Shown one piece after another: positions 53,191 to 62,632 of a stretch of 64,000 nt of DNA. Below the pieces are notes generated by a model, which saw only the letters and a program-made list of their open reading frames with translations, did no database searches and was not told the origin of the DNA. Positions within the stretch are counted from its first letter, which is position 1; every line of letters begins with the position of its first letter. The position numbers were made by a program, and so were the translations under genes. Source of the DNA: Glaciecola sp964446865 (GTDB taxonomy: Bacteria; Pseudomonadota; Gammaproteobacteria; Enterobacterales; Alteromonadaceae). The DNA lies in contig CAYURD010000002.1 in NCBI GenBank assembly GCA_964446865.1, positions 62,001 through 126,000 on the forward strand, in the 5' to 3' direction.

Positions 53191-54849
53191 ATGGTCACAG
53201 ACGTAATTGAAAGAGAAGAAATGGAGTTTGACGTTGTTGTTGTTGGCGCAGGCCCTTCTGGACTTTCTACGGCGATAAAGCTAAAACAACTTGCCAATGA
53301 GAATCAACAAGAACTCAATGTTTGTGTCTTAGAAAAAGGTTCTGAGGTGGGCGCGCATATATTATCAGGCGCAGTATTTGAAACAAAAGCCTTAGACGAA
53401 CTATTGCCCGATTGGCAATCGCTCGGTGCCCCGCTTAGTACGAAAGTGACCGAAGACCACATTTATCTTCTCAAAAATGACACATCTGCTACCAAGCTTC
53501 CCAATTTTATCACGCCAAAAACCATGCAAAATCATGGTAATTACATTGCCAGTATGGCGAACATGTGCCGATGGTTAGCCGAGCAGGCAGAAGGCTTAGG
53601 CGTAGAGATATACCCAGGGTTTGCTGCCGCCGAAATTCACTATGATGAACACGGCAATGTTGGTGGCATCATTACTGGCGACATGGGCGTATCGATGAGC
53701 GGCGAGCAAAAAGATTCTTATATGCCAGGCATGCTGCTAAAAGCAAAATATACGGTATTTGCCGAGGGTTGTCGTGGGCACTTGGGCAAAACACTTATCG
53801 AGAAATTTGAATTAGACAAAGGATGCAGCCCTCAGCACTATGCTATCGGGTTTAAAGAGATTTGGGATGTACCACCTGAGCAACATCAAGAAGGTTTAGT
53901 TGTTCATACAGCTGGTTGGCCATTAAATGATGCTACCGGCGGTAGCTATTTATACCATGCCCAAGACAATCAAGTCTTGGTCGGTTTGATTGTTGACCTC
54001 AACTACGCTAACCCTCATTTAAGTCCATTTGATGAGTTTCAGCGAGTCAAACATCACCCGGTAATAGCCGACACTTTAAAAGGTGGAACACGCGTAGCTT
54101 ATGGTGCGCGAGCCATTGCAAAAGGTGGTTTGCAATCTTTGCCTAAAATGACTTTTCCTGGCGGCATAATGGTGGGTTGTAATGCTGGCACATTAAATTT
54201 TTCGAAGATTAAAGGCAATCATACAGCAATGAAATCTGGCTTGTTAGCTGCCCAGACACTGTTTCCGTTACTGGCTAAAGAGGCTATTGAAGACCCTACA
54301 CAATACGATGCGAACTTCAAAAATTCGTGGCTATATGATGAGCTTTACCGTTCTCGTAACTTTGGGTCGGCTATGCACAAATTTGGGACCTTTTTTGGCG
54401 GTGTATACAACACCCTTGATCAAAATCTTTTTGGTGGAAAACTGCCATTCTCCTTGACTGATTCAACGCCCGATCACGCGAGCCTTAAAAGCGCATCAAG
54501 TATGCCTAAAATTGATTACCCAAAGCCAGATGGCACGCTTAGTTTTGATAAACTCAGTTCAGTCTTTCTGTCAAATACAAATCATGAAGAAGACCAGCCC
54601 TGTCATTTGAAACTCAAAGACCCGAGTATTCCAATTAGTGTTAATTTGGCTAAATATGACGAACCTGCACAGCGCTATTGCCCTGCCGGCGTTTACGAAG
54701 TGGTTGAGAATGAGGCTAAAGAAAAGGTGTTTCAAATCAATGCGCAAAACTGTGTACATTGCAAAACGTGCGACATAAAAGAGCCTAATCAAAATATAAC
54801 TTGGGTCACACCCGAGGGTATAGGCGGGCCAAATTATCCGAATATGTAA
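53191..54849 (+). CDS. etfD: Electron transfer flavoprotein-ubiquinone oxidoreductase
   Basis: 552 residues. The enzyme accepts electrons from reduced ETF and passes them to ubiquinone at the membrane. The FAD-binding motif VVVGAGPSGLSTAIKL is at residues 16-31; a second conserved stretch is YAIGFKEIWDVPPEQHQ. The C-terminal ferredoxin-like part holds the 4Fe-4S ligands in YCPAGVYEV and NCVHCKTCDIKEP, ending GGPNYPNM. The size matches bacterial ETF-QO. The ybfF gene follows after 8 bases on the same strand. Confidence 0.97.
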   Translation: MVTDVIEREEMEFDVVVVGAGPSGLSTAIKLKQLANENQQELNVCVLEKGSEVGAHILSGAVFETKALDELLPDWQSLGAPLSTKVTEDHIYLLKNDTSATKLPNFITPKTMQNHGNYIASMANMCRWLAEQAEGLGVEIYPGFAAAEIHYDEHGNVGGIITGDMGVSMSGEQKDSYMPGMLLKAKYTVFAEGCRGHLGKTLIEKFELDKGCSPQHYAIGFKEIWDVPPEQHQEGLVVHTAGWPLNDATGGSYLYHAQDNQVLVGLIVDLNYANPHLSPFDEFQRVKHHPVIADTLKGGTRVAYGARAIAKGGLQSLPKMTFPGGIMVGCNAGTLNFSKIKGNHTAMKSGLLAAQTLFPLLAKEAIEDPTQYDANFKNSWLYDELYRSRNFGSAMHKFGTFFGGVYNTLDQNLFGGKLPFSLTDSTPDHASLKSASSMPKIDYPKPDGTLSFDKLSSVFLSNTNHEEDQPCHLKLKDPSIPISVNLAKYDEPAQRYCPAGVYEVVENEAKEKVFQINAQNCVHCKTCDIKEPNQNITWVTPEGIGGPNYPNM

Positions 54850-54857
54850 GGTAGATC

Positions 54858-55673
54858 ATGTTAGATACTTTACATTACACAATTGACGAATCAGGCAGTG
54901 CTGATGAAACACTCAGCAATCAAGCTAACGTCGTGCTTATTCATGGGTTATTTGGCTCAGCAGACAATTTAAGTGTGATTGCTAGGCATTTAAAAAACGA
55001 CTACAGAGTCATCAAGCTTGATTTACCCGACCACGGAAAATCGCCATGGTCAACGAGCTTTAATTTTGAAAACTATGCCAAACAAATCAAGCATACCCTT
55101 GCAGAACTTGGCGTCACAAAAGCCCACTTTGTTGCTCACTCATTGGGTGGAAAAGTGGCCATGTGCTTGACTCGTATCATGCCTCAACTTTTTGATAAAT
55201 TAATTGTATTAGATATTGCACCGGTGGCATACGAACATCGCCACCAGAAAGTTATCGAAGGCCTTAGTGCTGTCAAACTTGGCGATATTACATCTCGTCA
55301 AGATGCACAAAAGACCTTAGCTCAATACATTGAGGATAAAGGCACACAAGCGTTTTTATTAAAGAGCCTGTTTGAAGAAAATGGTCAATGGAAGTGGCGC
55401 TTTAACCTTAAGTTACTAGCTCGAGACTATAATGCGCTACGTGACTGGCCATTAGATGATGAAACTAGTAATCAAGATGCCTACGACGGACCCGTTTTAT
55501 TCATGAAGGGACAGTATTCAGATTATATATTAAAAGAGCATCAAGCGGCCATTATGGCCCAGTTTCCCAATGCAAGTGCCAAAATTGTTCAAGCGGGTCA
55601 CTGGCTTCATGCCGAAAAACCACAAGTGGTTAACAGCTTGATTACAAAGTATTTACGTGGTGATAAAAACTGA
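54858..55673 (+). CDS. ybfF: Alpha/beta-fold hydrolase, YbfF-type esterase
   Basis: 271 residues. The oxyanion motif IHGLFGSADNL (28-38), the nucleophile Ser95 in VAHSLGGKV and the C-terminal catalytic His in AGHWLHAEKP are the YbfF signatures; LDLPDHGKSPWS is also typical. E. coli YbfF hydrolyses short-chain and acyl-CoA esters in vitro; the natural substrate is unclear. It is 8 bases after ETF-QO and upstream of DUF2788 and fldA, the same order as in other gammaproteobacteria as I recall it. Confidence 0.9.
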   Translation: MLDTLHYTIDESGSADETLSNQANVVLIHGLFGSADNLSVIARHLKNDYRVIKLDLPDHGKSPWSTSFNFENYAKQIKHTLAELGVTKAHFVAHSLGGKVAMCLTRIMPQLFDKLIVLDIAPVAYEHRHQKVIEGLSAVKLGDITSRQDAQKTLAQYIEDKGTQAFLLKSLFEENGQWKWRFNLKLLARDYNALRDWPLDDETSNQDAYDGPVLFMKGQYSDYILKEHQAAIMAQFPNASAKIVQAGHWLHAEKPQVVNSLITKYLRGDKN

Positions 55674-55757
55674 CAGTTTTGACCAAAAAATGCGCTTGTT
55701 TTTTCTCTTTTTGTTGACGTTTGTGATAGAATCCGCGGCAAATAACGGTACGTGTTT

Positions 55758-55994
55758 ATGACGGGTGTAGAACGAATGTCGCCAGAAACATTTCAACAAA
55801 TTGAGTCCTTGGTATTAAATGTGACCCTTGTGGGTCTGTTTTTATTAATGGGATATGCTGTTCACGATGTGATGAAAAAAAATGACGTACCGAAGATAGG
55901 CCGTTTTGTAGCATACGGCGTATTAGGCTTAGGAACCTTAGGGTTTTTAGCTAAAGGCATCATACAGGTTTTTTATATCTCCTCAGGTGTATAG
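55758..55994 (+). CDS. DUF2788 family small membrane protein
   Basis: About 78 residues. Two membrane segments are visible (VLNVTLVGLFLLMGYAVHDV and VAYGVLGLGTLGFLAKGIIQ), separated by KKNDVPKIGRF. It matches the small DUF2788 proteins found between ybfF and fldA in gammaproteobacteria. The start is uncertain: a GTG at 55752, ATG at 55758 and ATG at 55776 (MSPETFQQ) are all in frame with weak ribosome binding sites; the last gives the 73-residue form most like relatives. Function unknown. Confidence 0.75.
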   Translation: MTGVERMSPETFQQIESLVLNVTLVGLFLLMGYAVHDVMKKNDVPKIGRFVAYGVLGLGTLGFLAKGIIQVFYISSGV

Positions 55995-56076
55995 ACCTTA
56001 ATACCAGTCATTTTTGCTTATCGTAACAGTGTAGTTAACGTGATTTTGTAACATAGAAATAAAGTGGAGTAGTGGC

Positions 56077-56601
56077 ATGGCAACGGTTGGTTTATTTTTT
56101 GGAAGCGATACAGGCAACACTGAGCATATTGCGAAGATGATCCAAAAAGAATTAGGCAAAAACTTAATCGATGTAAAAGATATCGCTAAAAGTACTAAAG
56201 AACAAATTGCAGAGTTTGATCTGTTAATTTTCGGTATTCCGACTTGGTACTATGGCGAAGCCCAATGCGATTGGGATGATTTTTTTCCTGAACTTGAAGA
56301 GCTTGAATTTGAAGACAAACTGGTTGCGATTTTCGGTTGCGGCGACCAAGAGGACTACGCTGAGTACTTTCTAGATGCAATGGGAATGATCCGTGATATC
56401 GTAGAACCTAAAGGCGCAATCCTAATTGGTCAATGGCCGACTGAGGGATATGACTTTGAAGCATCTAAAGGCATGGCAGACGACGATCACTTTGTCGGTT
56501 TAGGCATCGATGAAGACCGTCAGCCTGAACTGACAGACGAGCGCGTTAAAGGTTGGTGTAAACAGCTGCACGAGGAAATGTGTTTAGCTGAACTCGCATA
56601 A
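56077..56601 (+). CDS. fldA: Flavodoxin I
   Basis: 174 residues, the length of E. coli FldA. It is a small FMN electron carrier serving, for example, biotin synthase, methionine synthase reactivation and IspG/IspH. The phosphate loop GSDTGNTEHI lies at residues 9-18; the FMN-stacking segments IFGIPTWYYGEAQCDWDDF and FGCGDQEDYAEYF follow. GGAG precedes the ATG. A terminator lies 25 bases downstream. Flavodoxin is frequently iron-regulated, but I see no clear Fur box. Confidence 0.97.
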   Translation: MATVGLFFGSDTGNTEHIAKMIQKELGKNLIDVKDIAKSTKEQIAEFDLLIFGIPTWYYGEAQCDWDDFFPELEELEFEDKLVAIFGCGDQEDYAEYFLDAMGMIRDIVEPKGAILIGQWPTEGYDFEASKGMADDDHFVGLGIDEDRQPELTDERVKGWCKQLHEEMCLAELA

Positions 56602-56626
56602 GCCTTACCAGCCTCTTTGATTACAT

Positions 56627-56653
56627 GGCGGTTGTAAAATCGCCCTCTTTTGT
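56627..56653 (+). terminator. Terminator of fldA
   Basis: GGCGGTT (56627-56633) pairs with AATCGCC (56638-56644) including one G-T pair, loop GTAA, followed by CTCTTTTG. The T-tract is broken by one C. Confidence 0.7.
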
Positions 56654-56708
56654 CCTTACCATTTATTAGCCTCATTTTGGATAAATCCATTGGCTAACAA
56701 GGAATAAT

Positions 56709-57947
56709 ATGACGATTGATAAAGACAATCTGGACGCTGACAACAAAGCATCGACTGAACAAGATGACATACACAGCACTGAAATAAATAGCACTGCGAG
56801 CAGCAAGCCTGAAGTAGAAATCACTGAACCAAAGCCACAACAAAAACCCAAATCTTCATTCACCAAAAAAGTCGCTGTTGTAGCTGTCATCGCTATCGCT
56901 GCCATTGTCTACCAGTTTTCGGGTGATGACGAACCAAGCCAAGAAGAACTCGCCCGGCTTGCCAAAATTGAAGCCATCGCAAACTTTGACGAACGACTTT
57001 TATCTTGCAACGACGTAAGAACTGCAAAACCAAGTGAAGCATTTGATACCTGCCTAAGTTTAGCCAAAGAGGGTCAAAAAACCGCCAAACTCAGAATGAT
57101 ATGGGCCTACTCACGTGCTGGAGAACACCAAGATTGGCAAGCCGTATTTAACTGGCTTAAGTCGTTACGCACGCGTGATAAAGGCAGTGAATTTCTTATG
57201 TATGCCATAATGCATCTTCTTAGCAATGATGAGGCCTTGAAGAAACAAGGAGAAAAAGGCATCAATGATTTGGTGACAAAAAACTTTGCGCCGGCTAAGG
57301 TCTTTATGGCATCCATTTACGCCTTAGGCGAAAACCAATTACCGCCTGCCAACAACGCCTTATGGTTACTTGAAAAAGCACATCAAAACGATCCTGGCGC
57401 CATCGACGTTAGCCGTATTGCGCTGTTATATGCAAACAATTTCTTAGGCACCAATAGTGTTGAAAAGGCAAGTGAACTTTTAGAACGCACCGCACAAAAA
57501 CGATATCCGATAAACGCTAACAACATCGCTTGGTTTTTATCTACCATTGATGAAAACCCATTTTCAACGCCTAAGCTCGCACTTGATTTAGCACTGAGCG
57601 TAATTGAAAATGAGGAACATGCAAACAATCCAATTTATGTTGATACACTTGCCGCAGCCTATGCGGTAAACGACATGTATGAAGAGGCTGTATTGACACA
57701 ACAAAACGCAATAGAGTTACTTGCCGACAGTAATTTATCTGAAGAGCGTATTCGCTATGAAACTGAACAATTCGAAAAGCGCTTATCGCTTTACAAAAAT
57801 CAAGAGCCTCTTGTTGAAGAAACCTTGTTAGTAGAAAAAGAAGCATTTTTTAGGGAGTTAAAAACAAGCGTTATTGAATATATATTTAGGGCGTATTTAG
57901 TCAGAGTAAACGCACCTACTTTAGAGGCAAATGTTGGATCGCAATAG
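56709..57947 (+). CDS. Single-pass membrane protein with TPR-like periplasmic part
   Basis: 412 residues. The first 50 residues are acidic, low in complexity and presumably cytoplasmic; one membrane segment (about 54-70, KVAVVAVIAIAAIVYQF) anchors the protein. The remainder is largely helical with a regular pattern of alanine- and leucine-rich helices (for example SLAKEGQKTAKLRMIWAYSR, ALWLLEKAHQNDP, ASELLERTAQKRYP, DTLAAAYAVNDMYEEAV) suggestive of tetratricopeptide or Sel1-like repeats. No enzymatic motif is recognised. It stands between fldA and a convergent chemotaxis receptor; I infer a scaffold role only from the repeats. Confidence 0.7.
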   Translation: MTIDKDNLDADNKASTEQDDIHSTEINSTASSKPEVEITEPKPQQKPKSSFTKKVAVVAVIAIAAIVYQFSGDDEPSQEELARLAKIEAIANFDERLLSCNDVRTAKPSEAFDTCLSLAKEGQKTAKLRMIWAYSRAGEHQDWQAVFNWLKSLRTRDKGSEFLMYAIMHLLSNDEALKKQGEKGINDLVTKNFAPAKVFMASIYALGENQLPPANNALWLLEKAHQNDPGAIDVSRIALLYANNFLGTNSVEKASELLERTAQKRYPINANNIAWFLSTIDENPFSTPKLALDLALSVIENEEHANNPIYVDTLAAAYAVNDMYEEAVLTQQNAIELLADSNLSEERIRYETEQFEKRLSLYKNQEPLVEETLLVEKEAFFRELKTSVIEYIFRAYLVRVNAPTLEANVGSQ

Positions 57948-57989
57948 ACTATTAATGTCGTTGAGTGTATGTTTTCGCTCCTAAAGAAC

Positions 57990-60041
57990 CTAGGCAGACG
58001 GCGGTAACTTAAACTTTTTAACGGCTGAACTTAGCGCATCCATATGAACAACCAACTCGTTTGTTGCATCGTTAGAAGCTTGCGTGTTTTTAGCACTTTC
58101 ATTACTTAAATCAACAATGGTTCTTAAGCGTTCAACAACGGTATCAAGCAGGGCATCTTGAGCTGAGGTATCGGTAACGATGTTTCGATTCACAAGTGAT
58201 AAGCTCTCGATAACACTCTTTATTTGATTCACTTCTTGGTTGACCTGCTCAATGAGTTCAACCCCTTGATGTACTTGTTCTGAGCCTTCGTTCATTGCTT
58301 CAACTGCTTTACCAGAATCAGACTGTAGATCTGCGATCATTTTTTCAATTTCTTGTGTTGAGTCATGTGTTCTGGTTGCCAGCGTTCTGACTTCATCTGC
58401 GACAACTGCAAACCCACGGCCTTGCTCTCCGGCACGCGCGGCTTCAATAGCGGCGTTTAATGCCAATAAGTTGGTTTGCTCTGCTATTGTCTTGATAACA
58501 TCTAAAATACCACCAATTTTATGACTATTTTCACCAAGCCGATGCACTATTACTGCACTTTGTTGGGCTTGATTGGCTTGTTCGTTAATTTGCGAAGCCG
58601 ATTGACTCACCAAACTAACCACTTTGTCGCTTTGCGCAATCGCTTCACCAATTTTTTCATCAGCATCTTGAATTAGCTGCATGTTTGACCGACTGGTTTC
58701 TTTTACCGTAAACGTATCTTTTGATGTGAGATCTATTTCTGACTCTTGCGTAACCGCCTGTTTGATAGACTGGTCGCCCATTTCAATGCTGCGTTCGGTC
58801 ACCTCTCGTAGTTTTATTTCTTTTTGTTTGATGCTCCCTATCAATGAATGCAACGAATAAATTAACTTATTCACATTCTTTGATAGTTGAGAAAATTCAT
58901 CATGCCCATCTTCATACAATGGATTTCGTAAATCACCATCGCTTAATTTCGTTAATTTACGGTTGATATAACGTAGAGGTTTAGCGATGCTTCTTGTTGC
59001 GATAATGGCAAGAGTCACCGTTGCAATAATGCCAAATATCGACGCAAGGAGGCTTTTTATCATGTTACTTTGCACAGTTATTAATATTGATTCTTGACCA
59101 GCCAATGCTGCGTCGTTCGTGCTCTGATTAAGTACTTTTAAACCAGAAATGGCGGCATCTATAGCATTTGAAGTAATATCTCGTTGTTCAGCCAATTCTG
59201 TGTTTATGACAAGGGATGACTGCTTTAATGCAAACAAACCTGCATCGCCTTTTAATGCATTGCTTAAGTTCGCAAATTGCTCATCAAACATTTCAAAAAT
59301 GCCCTCATCATCAATATCTTCGGCCAGTCTTTTTGCATAATCGATATCTACAATGGTATTGCTCATTAAATATTCTAAGTCATCGACGATAATTTGAACT
59401 TGTTCTTTATTTTGTTCTTTGGGCAAATTTTCTATATTTGTTAGAATTGAGCTAAATTTATTGTCTATATTGGTTGTCATACCAATAAGCGTTTCCATAT
59501 TAGGCGAGTCGCTTTCTAAATAACTTAGGTCAAGAAGCAAAGCACTTGCTTCATCAGCATACGAGAATGCCTTTTCGCCAGCGCTATTAATTTCGGCTTG
59601 TAAACTAATGAGTCTGCTCTTTTTATCAAAGATTAATTGACTGCTCTTGACGAATTGTTCGCTGTTGATAACAGCCTCATCTAAGGATGTTGAATTTTTG
59701 ACAAGCCCTTTTAAGTGACTTACTTGTTGGTCAAACACTGTATTTAAGGAAGAGAATTCTGAATTGTAAACAGACAGCTTTTCTTGTGTCTGTTCAAAAT
59801 AGGCGTTTGTACTAATGCGCGCCAAACTAAGCACTGACTCATTGATGCCTGCTACCGCTCTTTGCACGGGCATTTTTTCGAAGGCGACTTCTTCTGCAGA
59901 CTTTTTAATGTCTGTTAGGCCCAAATACGAGAGTCCGCTAGTCAGCACAAGCAGTAATGCTAAGGAAATAAAACCAATCACCATTTTGCTCACAACATTG
60001 AGTTTAATTGTAGAGCTTGTAAATGCCAGATTTTTTATCAT
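57990..60041 (-). CDS. Methyl-accepting chemotaxis protein
   Basis: 683 residues. Membrane segments at about 18-42 and 325-350 enclose a long, mainly helical periplasmic sensor domain of about 280 residues, which I cannot name more closely than helical-bundle type. A HAMP domain follows (ATRSIAKPLRYINRKLTKLSDGD), then the signalling domain with the strictly conserved tip IAEQTNLLALNAAIEAARAGEQGRGFAVVADEVR. No C-terminal CheR/CheB pentapeptide is present. The ligand is unknown. It is convergent with the preceding TPR-like protein and divergent from fur. Confidence 0.95.
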   Translation of the reverse strand: MIKNLAFTSSTIKLNVVSKMVIGFISLALLLVLTSGLSYLGLTDIKKSAEEVAFEKMPVQRAVAGINESVLSLARISTNAYFEQTQEKLSVYNSEFSSLNTVFDQQVSHLKGLVKNSTSLDEAVINSEQFVKSSQLIFDKKSRLISLQAEINSAGEKAFSYADEASALLLDLSYLESDSPNMETLIGMTTNIDNKFSSILTNIENLPKEQNKEQVQIIVDDLEYLMSNTIVDIDYAKRLAEDIDDEGIFEMFDEQFANLSNALKGDAGLFALKQSSLVINTELAEQRDITSNAIDAAISGLKVLNQSTNDAALAGQESILITVQSNMIKSLLASIFGIIATVTLAIIATRSIAKPLRYINRKLTKLSDGDLRNPLYEDGHDEFSQLSKNVNKLIYSLHSLIGSIKQKEIKLREVTERSIEMGDQSIKQAVTQESEIDLTSKDTFTVKETSRSNMQLIQDADEKIGEAIAQSDKVVSLVSQSASQINEQANQAQQSAVIVHRLGENSHKIGGILDVIKTIAEQTNLLALNAAIEAARAGEQGRGFAVVADEVRTLATRTHDSTQEIEKMIADLQSDSGKAVEAMNEGSEQVHQGVELIEQVNQEVNQIKSVIESLSLVNRNIVTDTSAQDALLDTVVERLRTIVDLSNESAKNTQASNDATNELVVHMDALSSAVKKFKLPPSA

Positions 60042-60104
60042 CTTTGCGCTTAATTATGTATCTAGTTAAAAAAGTTAAGTGTAGATAAATAATTACGGCA
60101 AATG

Positions 60105-60133
60105 CTGATAAAACTTTAAAACTAACCTATAAT
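60105..60133 (+). promoter_or_regulatory. Sigma-70 promoter of fur
   Basis: CTGATA (60105-60110) and TATAAT (60128-60133), an exact -10 consensus, are 17 bases apart. Transcription would begin near 60140, 26 bases before the fur ATG, leaving a short leader. Confidence 0.7.
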
Positions 60134-60165
60134 CATGGGATTCTTCTACAGACAGTATTAAGCAG

Positions 60166-60591
60166 ATGGAACATAACAAAGAACTAAAAAAAGCCGGCTT
60201 AAAAGTCACCCTTCCCCGCATAAAGATATTAGAGATATTGCAAGATCCTAAAAATCAACATATCAGCGCCGAAGACGTTTACAAAATATTGCTTGAGATG
60301 GATGAAGAAATTGGCCTAGCTACTGTATATCGTGTACTTAACCAATTTGATGACGCAGGTATTTTAAATCGTCACCATTTTGAAGGCGGCAAATCTGTCT
60401 TTGAAATCAGTCATAAAGAACACCACGACCATCTAGTTTGTCTAAAATGTGGCAAGGTCGTTGAATTTGAAGATGATACGATTGAACAACGCCAAGAAGC
60501 GGTTGCCAAAGCAAACAACATGAAATTGATTAATCACAGTCTATATCTGTATGGCGAATGCACAGATGTAGATTGCGAAAATGATGATTAA
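60166..60591 (+). CDS. fur: Ferric uptake regulator
   Basis: 141 residues. An N-terminal winged helix (LKKAGLKVTLPRIKILEIL, AEDVYKILLEMDEEIGLATVYRVLNQFDDAGI) binds iron boxes; the metal/dimerisation half has HHFEGGKSVFEI, KEHHDHLVCLKCGKVVEF and the C-terminal CTDVDC pair. With iron bound it represses iron-uptake genes. The gene is preceded by a good promoter and is convergent with the dat gene at 60649. Confidence 0.97.
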   Translation: MEHNKELKKAGLKVTLPRIKILEILQDPKNQHISAEDVYKILLEMDEEIGLATVYRVLNQFDDAGILNRHHFEGGKSVFEISHKEHHDHLVCLKCGKVVEFEDDTIEQRQEAVAKANNMKLINHSLYLYGECTDVDCENDD

Positions 60592-60604
60592 TCTTTGACC
60601 GCCC

Positions 60605-60658
60605 TAGTCTTTGCAAGTTGATATTCGCTAGTGAAAATTAGCGTCTAATCAAAGACTA
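60605..60658. other. Long inverted repeat at the convergent fur/dat ends
   Basis: TAGTCTTTG (60605-60613) and CAAAGACTA (60650-60658) are exact complements; inside, CGCTA (60626-60630) pairs with TAGCG (60639-60643), and TTGAT with ATCAA (60618-60622, 60648-60652) as an alternative. The stop codon of dat overlaps the right arm. No T-tract is present, so it would be at most a factor-dependent or weak terminator for both genes. Confidence 0.5.
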
Positions 60659-61506
60659 AATTTATGCTTGTTGTAAGCCGTTAATGCGGCTTGCCACATT
60701 TTTCCCGGCTTACCATCACCAATTACTTTTTCATCTACCTTAACAACAGCCGCTATTTCTTTGCTTGATGAACTTATCCAAACTTCGTCTGCATCTTTTA
60801 ATTCACTGACACTAATATCTTGTTCACTGACCGTAAATCCACCTTCTATTTCAAGCGACGCTAAAATGATATGACGCGTAATACCCGGTAGTAATTGATG
60901 ATCGAGTTTTGGCGTTTTAATCACATCATCTTTAACAATAAACACATTGCATGCGGCTGCTTCAGTGACATTTTTGTGGCTGTTATATAAGATTACTTCA
61001 TCTTTTTGACGGTCTTGTCCTTGTTGAAAGTGCATCACATTGCCCAATAAAGATGTGGATTTAATATGGCATCGTTGCCAGCGTAAATCTTCTGCAGTCA
61101 CCACTTCTTTGCCTATTGCTGTATCTCTGTTTACTTCTTGAGAAGGTGCTATGTCAAAGGCATAGGCAAACACAGTGGGAGCCACATTGTCTGGATATGC
61201 ATGAAAACGTTTCGTATCGGTGCCTCGGCTTACATGAATATAAACCCCCACAGACTCCGTGCTCGTTTGTTGTGTTAGATATTGAATATGTTCACGCCAC
61301 TGCGCTACATCAGCCTCGTACTTAATACCAATTTCTTTTAGGCCACGATTCATTCGGTCTAGGTGAAGAGATAAACCTACTGGTTTGCCGGAATATGTGG
61401 GAATGACTTCATATATGCCATCTCCGAATAAAAAGCCTCTATCCATGGGTGAAATTTTGGCTTCAGATTGATCAACGTAGTTATCATTTAATAGTACTTT
61501 ACTCAT
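60649..61506 (-). CDS. dat: D-amino acid aminotransferase (class IV PLP)
   Basis: 285 residues, the size of Bacillus D-alanine aminotransferase. It interconverts D-amino acids and 2-oxo acids, giving D-alanine or D-glutamate for the wall or degrading D-amino acids. The Schiff-base lysine is Lys149 in RCHIKSTSLLGNV; GVYIHVSRGTDTKRFHAYP, NVTEAAACNVFIV and LLPGITRHIIL are the other class IV blocks. The Arg-containing RWQRCHIKS motif favours the D-type over branched-chain aminotransferase. The ATG follows AAGGAA. It is downstream of the pxp genes (67 bases) on the same strand and may be co-transcribed. Confidence 0.87.
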   Translation of the reverse strand: MSKVLLNDNYVDQSEAKISPMDRGFLFGDGIYEVIPTYSGKPVGLSLHLDRMNRGLKEIGIKYEADVAQWREHIQYLTQQTSTESVGVYIHVSRGTDTKRFHAYPDNVAPTVFAYAFDIAPSQEVNRDTAIGKEVVTAEDLRWQRCHIKSTSLLGNVMHFQQGQDRQKDEVILYNSHKNVTEAAACNVFIVKDDVIKTPKLDHQLLPGITRHIILASLEIEGGFTVSEQDISVSELKDADEVWISSSSKEIAAVVKVDEKVIGDGKPGKMWQAALTAYNKHKFSL

Positions 61507-61573
61507 AATATTCCTTAACTATTTCCTCTAGAGCTGTGCTTTTTACCTAATTTGCTTTTTACCAAAAGTGCTA

Positions 61574-62632
61574 TTAACCCAAAGTGTTTTGTTTTGTCGA
61601 AAGCTTTTCAAGCGCTTGCTGCAAAAATCTAAATTGTATCTGCGAAGACTCAAGGCTTTCATCAACAAAACAAATTATATCACCAGGTCTTGCTTGACTT
61701 AAGATCATGAGGCCATAAGCGCTGACAGTGGCAATAATAGGATAGCCACCAATCGTTTGTCGTTCATTTCGCATAATAATGGGTAGGCCATCTCCGCTGA
61801 TTTGTATCGCACCTTTTGCAATGGGTTGTGATAGCAGCGTCATTTTGTTTATTTCTAATGCTTGCCCCTTTAGGCGCAATCCCATCCTATCAATTTGCGA
61901 ACTGACTTTATATTGCTGACTCAAAAAAAGCGTTTTATCACGAAGGCTAAAACGCTCATGTTGATAACAAAAAGTGATAGGTAACTGTTTAATTAAGCCA
62001 CCTTGTTTACTATGCAAGGCTAGTATCGATGCGTCTAATAACGCAGGTGCATTCGTACCTATGTCATGACTATTATTATCATCAACATCTTGAATGTTGT
62101 GCGTATCTCTAATATTCGCCAACTTAACTACATCGCCATGTTTAAGCCCTATTCCATCGCCTCGCAGCCCGCCGGCTTGTTCTCGTTTTACCGCACATAC
62201 ACTGCCCCGAAATGTTGTTATTACAGGCTGAGCGCAAAATCCGATATAACAAAATAGCCCGTCTTGAATTTCGCCAAGGTGAAGCGTGTCACCCGGGTGC
62301 AGAACAAAAGGTGTGTAAAGTGGAATAGTTCTTTTCGCTCTATTTTTGTCTGAACTTCCATCAGTGCTATCCAAAAGCGTGAGTTTAGTACTTGCTCCAC
62401 TCACACAACAGGTAAGTTTTTGATTAACAGAGAACGAAAATTGACCGTGCATTACTTCTATGGCTGGTATGTGCAAAGGGTTACCTAAGAGTGCGTTGAC
62501 CAAAGAGTAATTACACCAATCCACAGCACCAGATTGACTGAACCCATCTATTTGCGCAAAGCGGCGCCCTAAATCGGTCCATTGTGCTTGCACCTGAACT
62601 TGTTTGATTGTTAACGTGGCGTGTTTGCTCAT
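61574..62632 (-). CDS. pxpC: 5-oxoprolinase subunit PxpC (KipA/allophanate hydrolase subunit 2-like)
   Basis: 352 residues, somewhat longer than usual. The AHS2/biotin-dependent carboxyltransferase-like domain is shown by WTDLGRRFAQIDGFSQSGAVDW near the start, GDTLHLGEIQDGLFCYIGF and the C-terminal SRMGLRLKGQALEINKMT-like segment (here DRMGLRLKGQ). PxpB and PxpC phosphorylate 5-oxoproline for hydrolysis with PxpA, making glutamate. The start overlaps the pxpB stop as ATGA. A variable loop at about 190-207 is rich in Asn and Asp. It is the last of the three pxp genes. Confidence 0.9.
   Translation of the reverse strand: MSKHATLTIKQVQVQAQWTDLGRRFAQIDGFSQSGAVDWCNYSLVNALLGNPLHIPAIEVMHGQFSFSVNQKLTCCVSGASTKLTLLDSTDGSSDKNRAKRTIPLYTPFVLHPGDTLHLGEIQDGLFCYIGFCAQPVITTFRGSVCAVKREQAGGLRGDGIGLKHGDVVKLANIRDTHNIQDVDDNNSHDIGTNAPALLDASILALHSKQGGLIKQLPITFCYQHERFSLRDKTLFLSQQYKVSSQIDRMGLRLKGQALEINKMTLLSQPIAKGAIQISGDGLPIIMRNERQTIGGYPIIATVSAYGLMILSQARPGDIICFVDESLESSQIQFRFLQQALEKLSTKQNTLG

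Noticed and set aside
56004..56076. Fur box upstream of fldA
   Set aside because: No GATAAT-type triplet series was found in the short upstream region.
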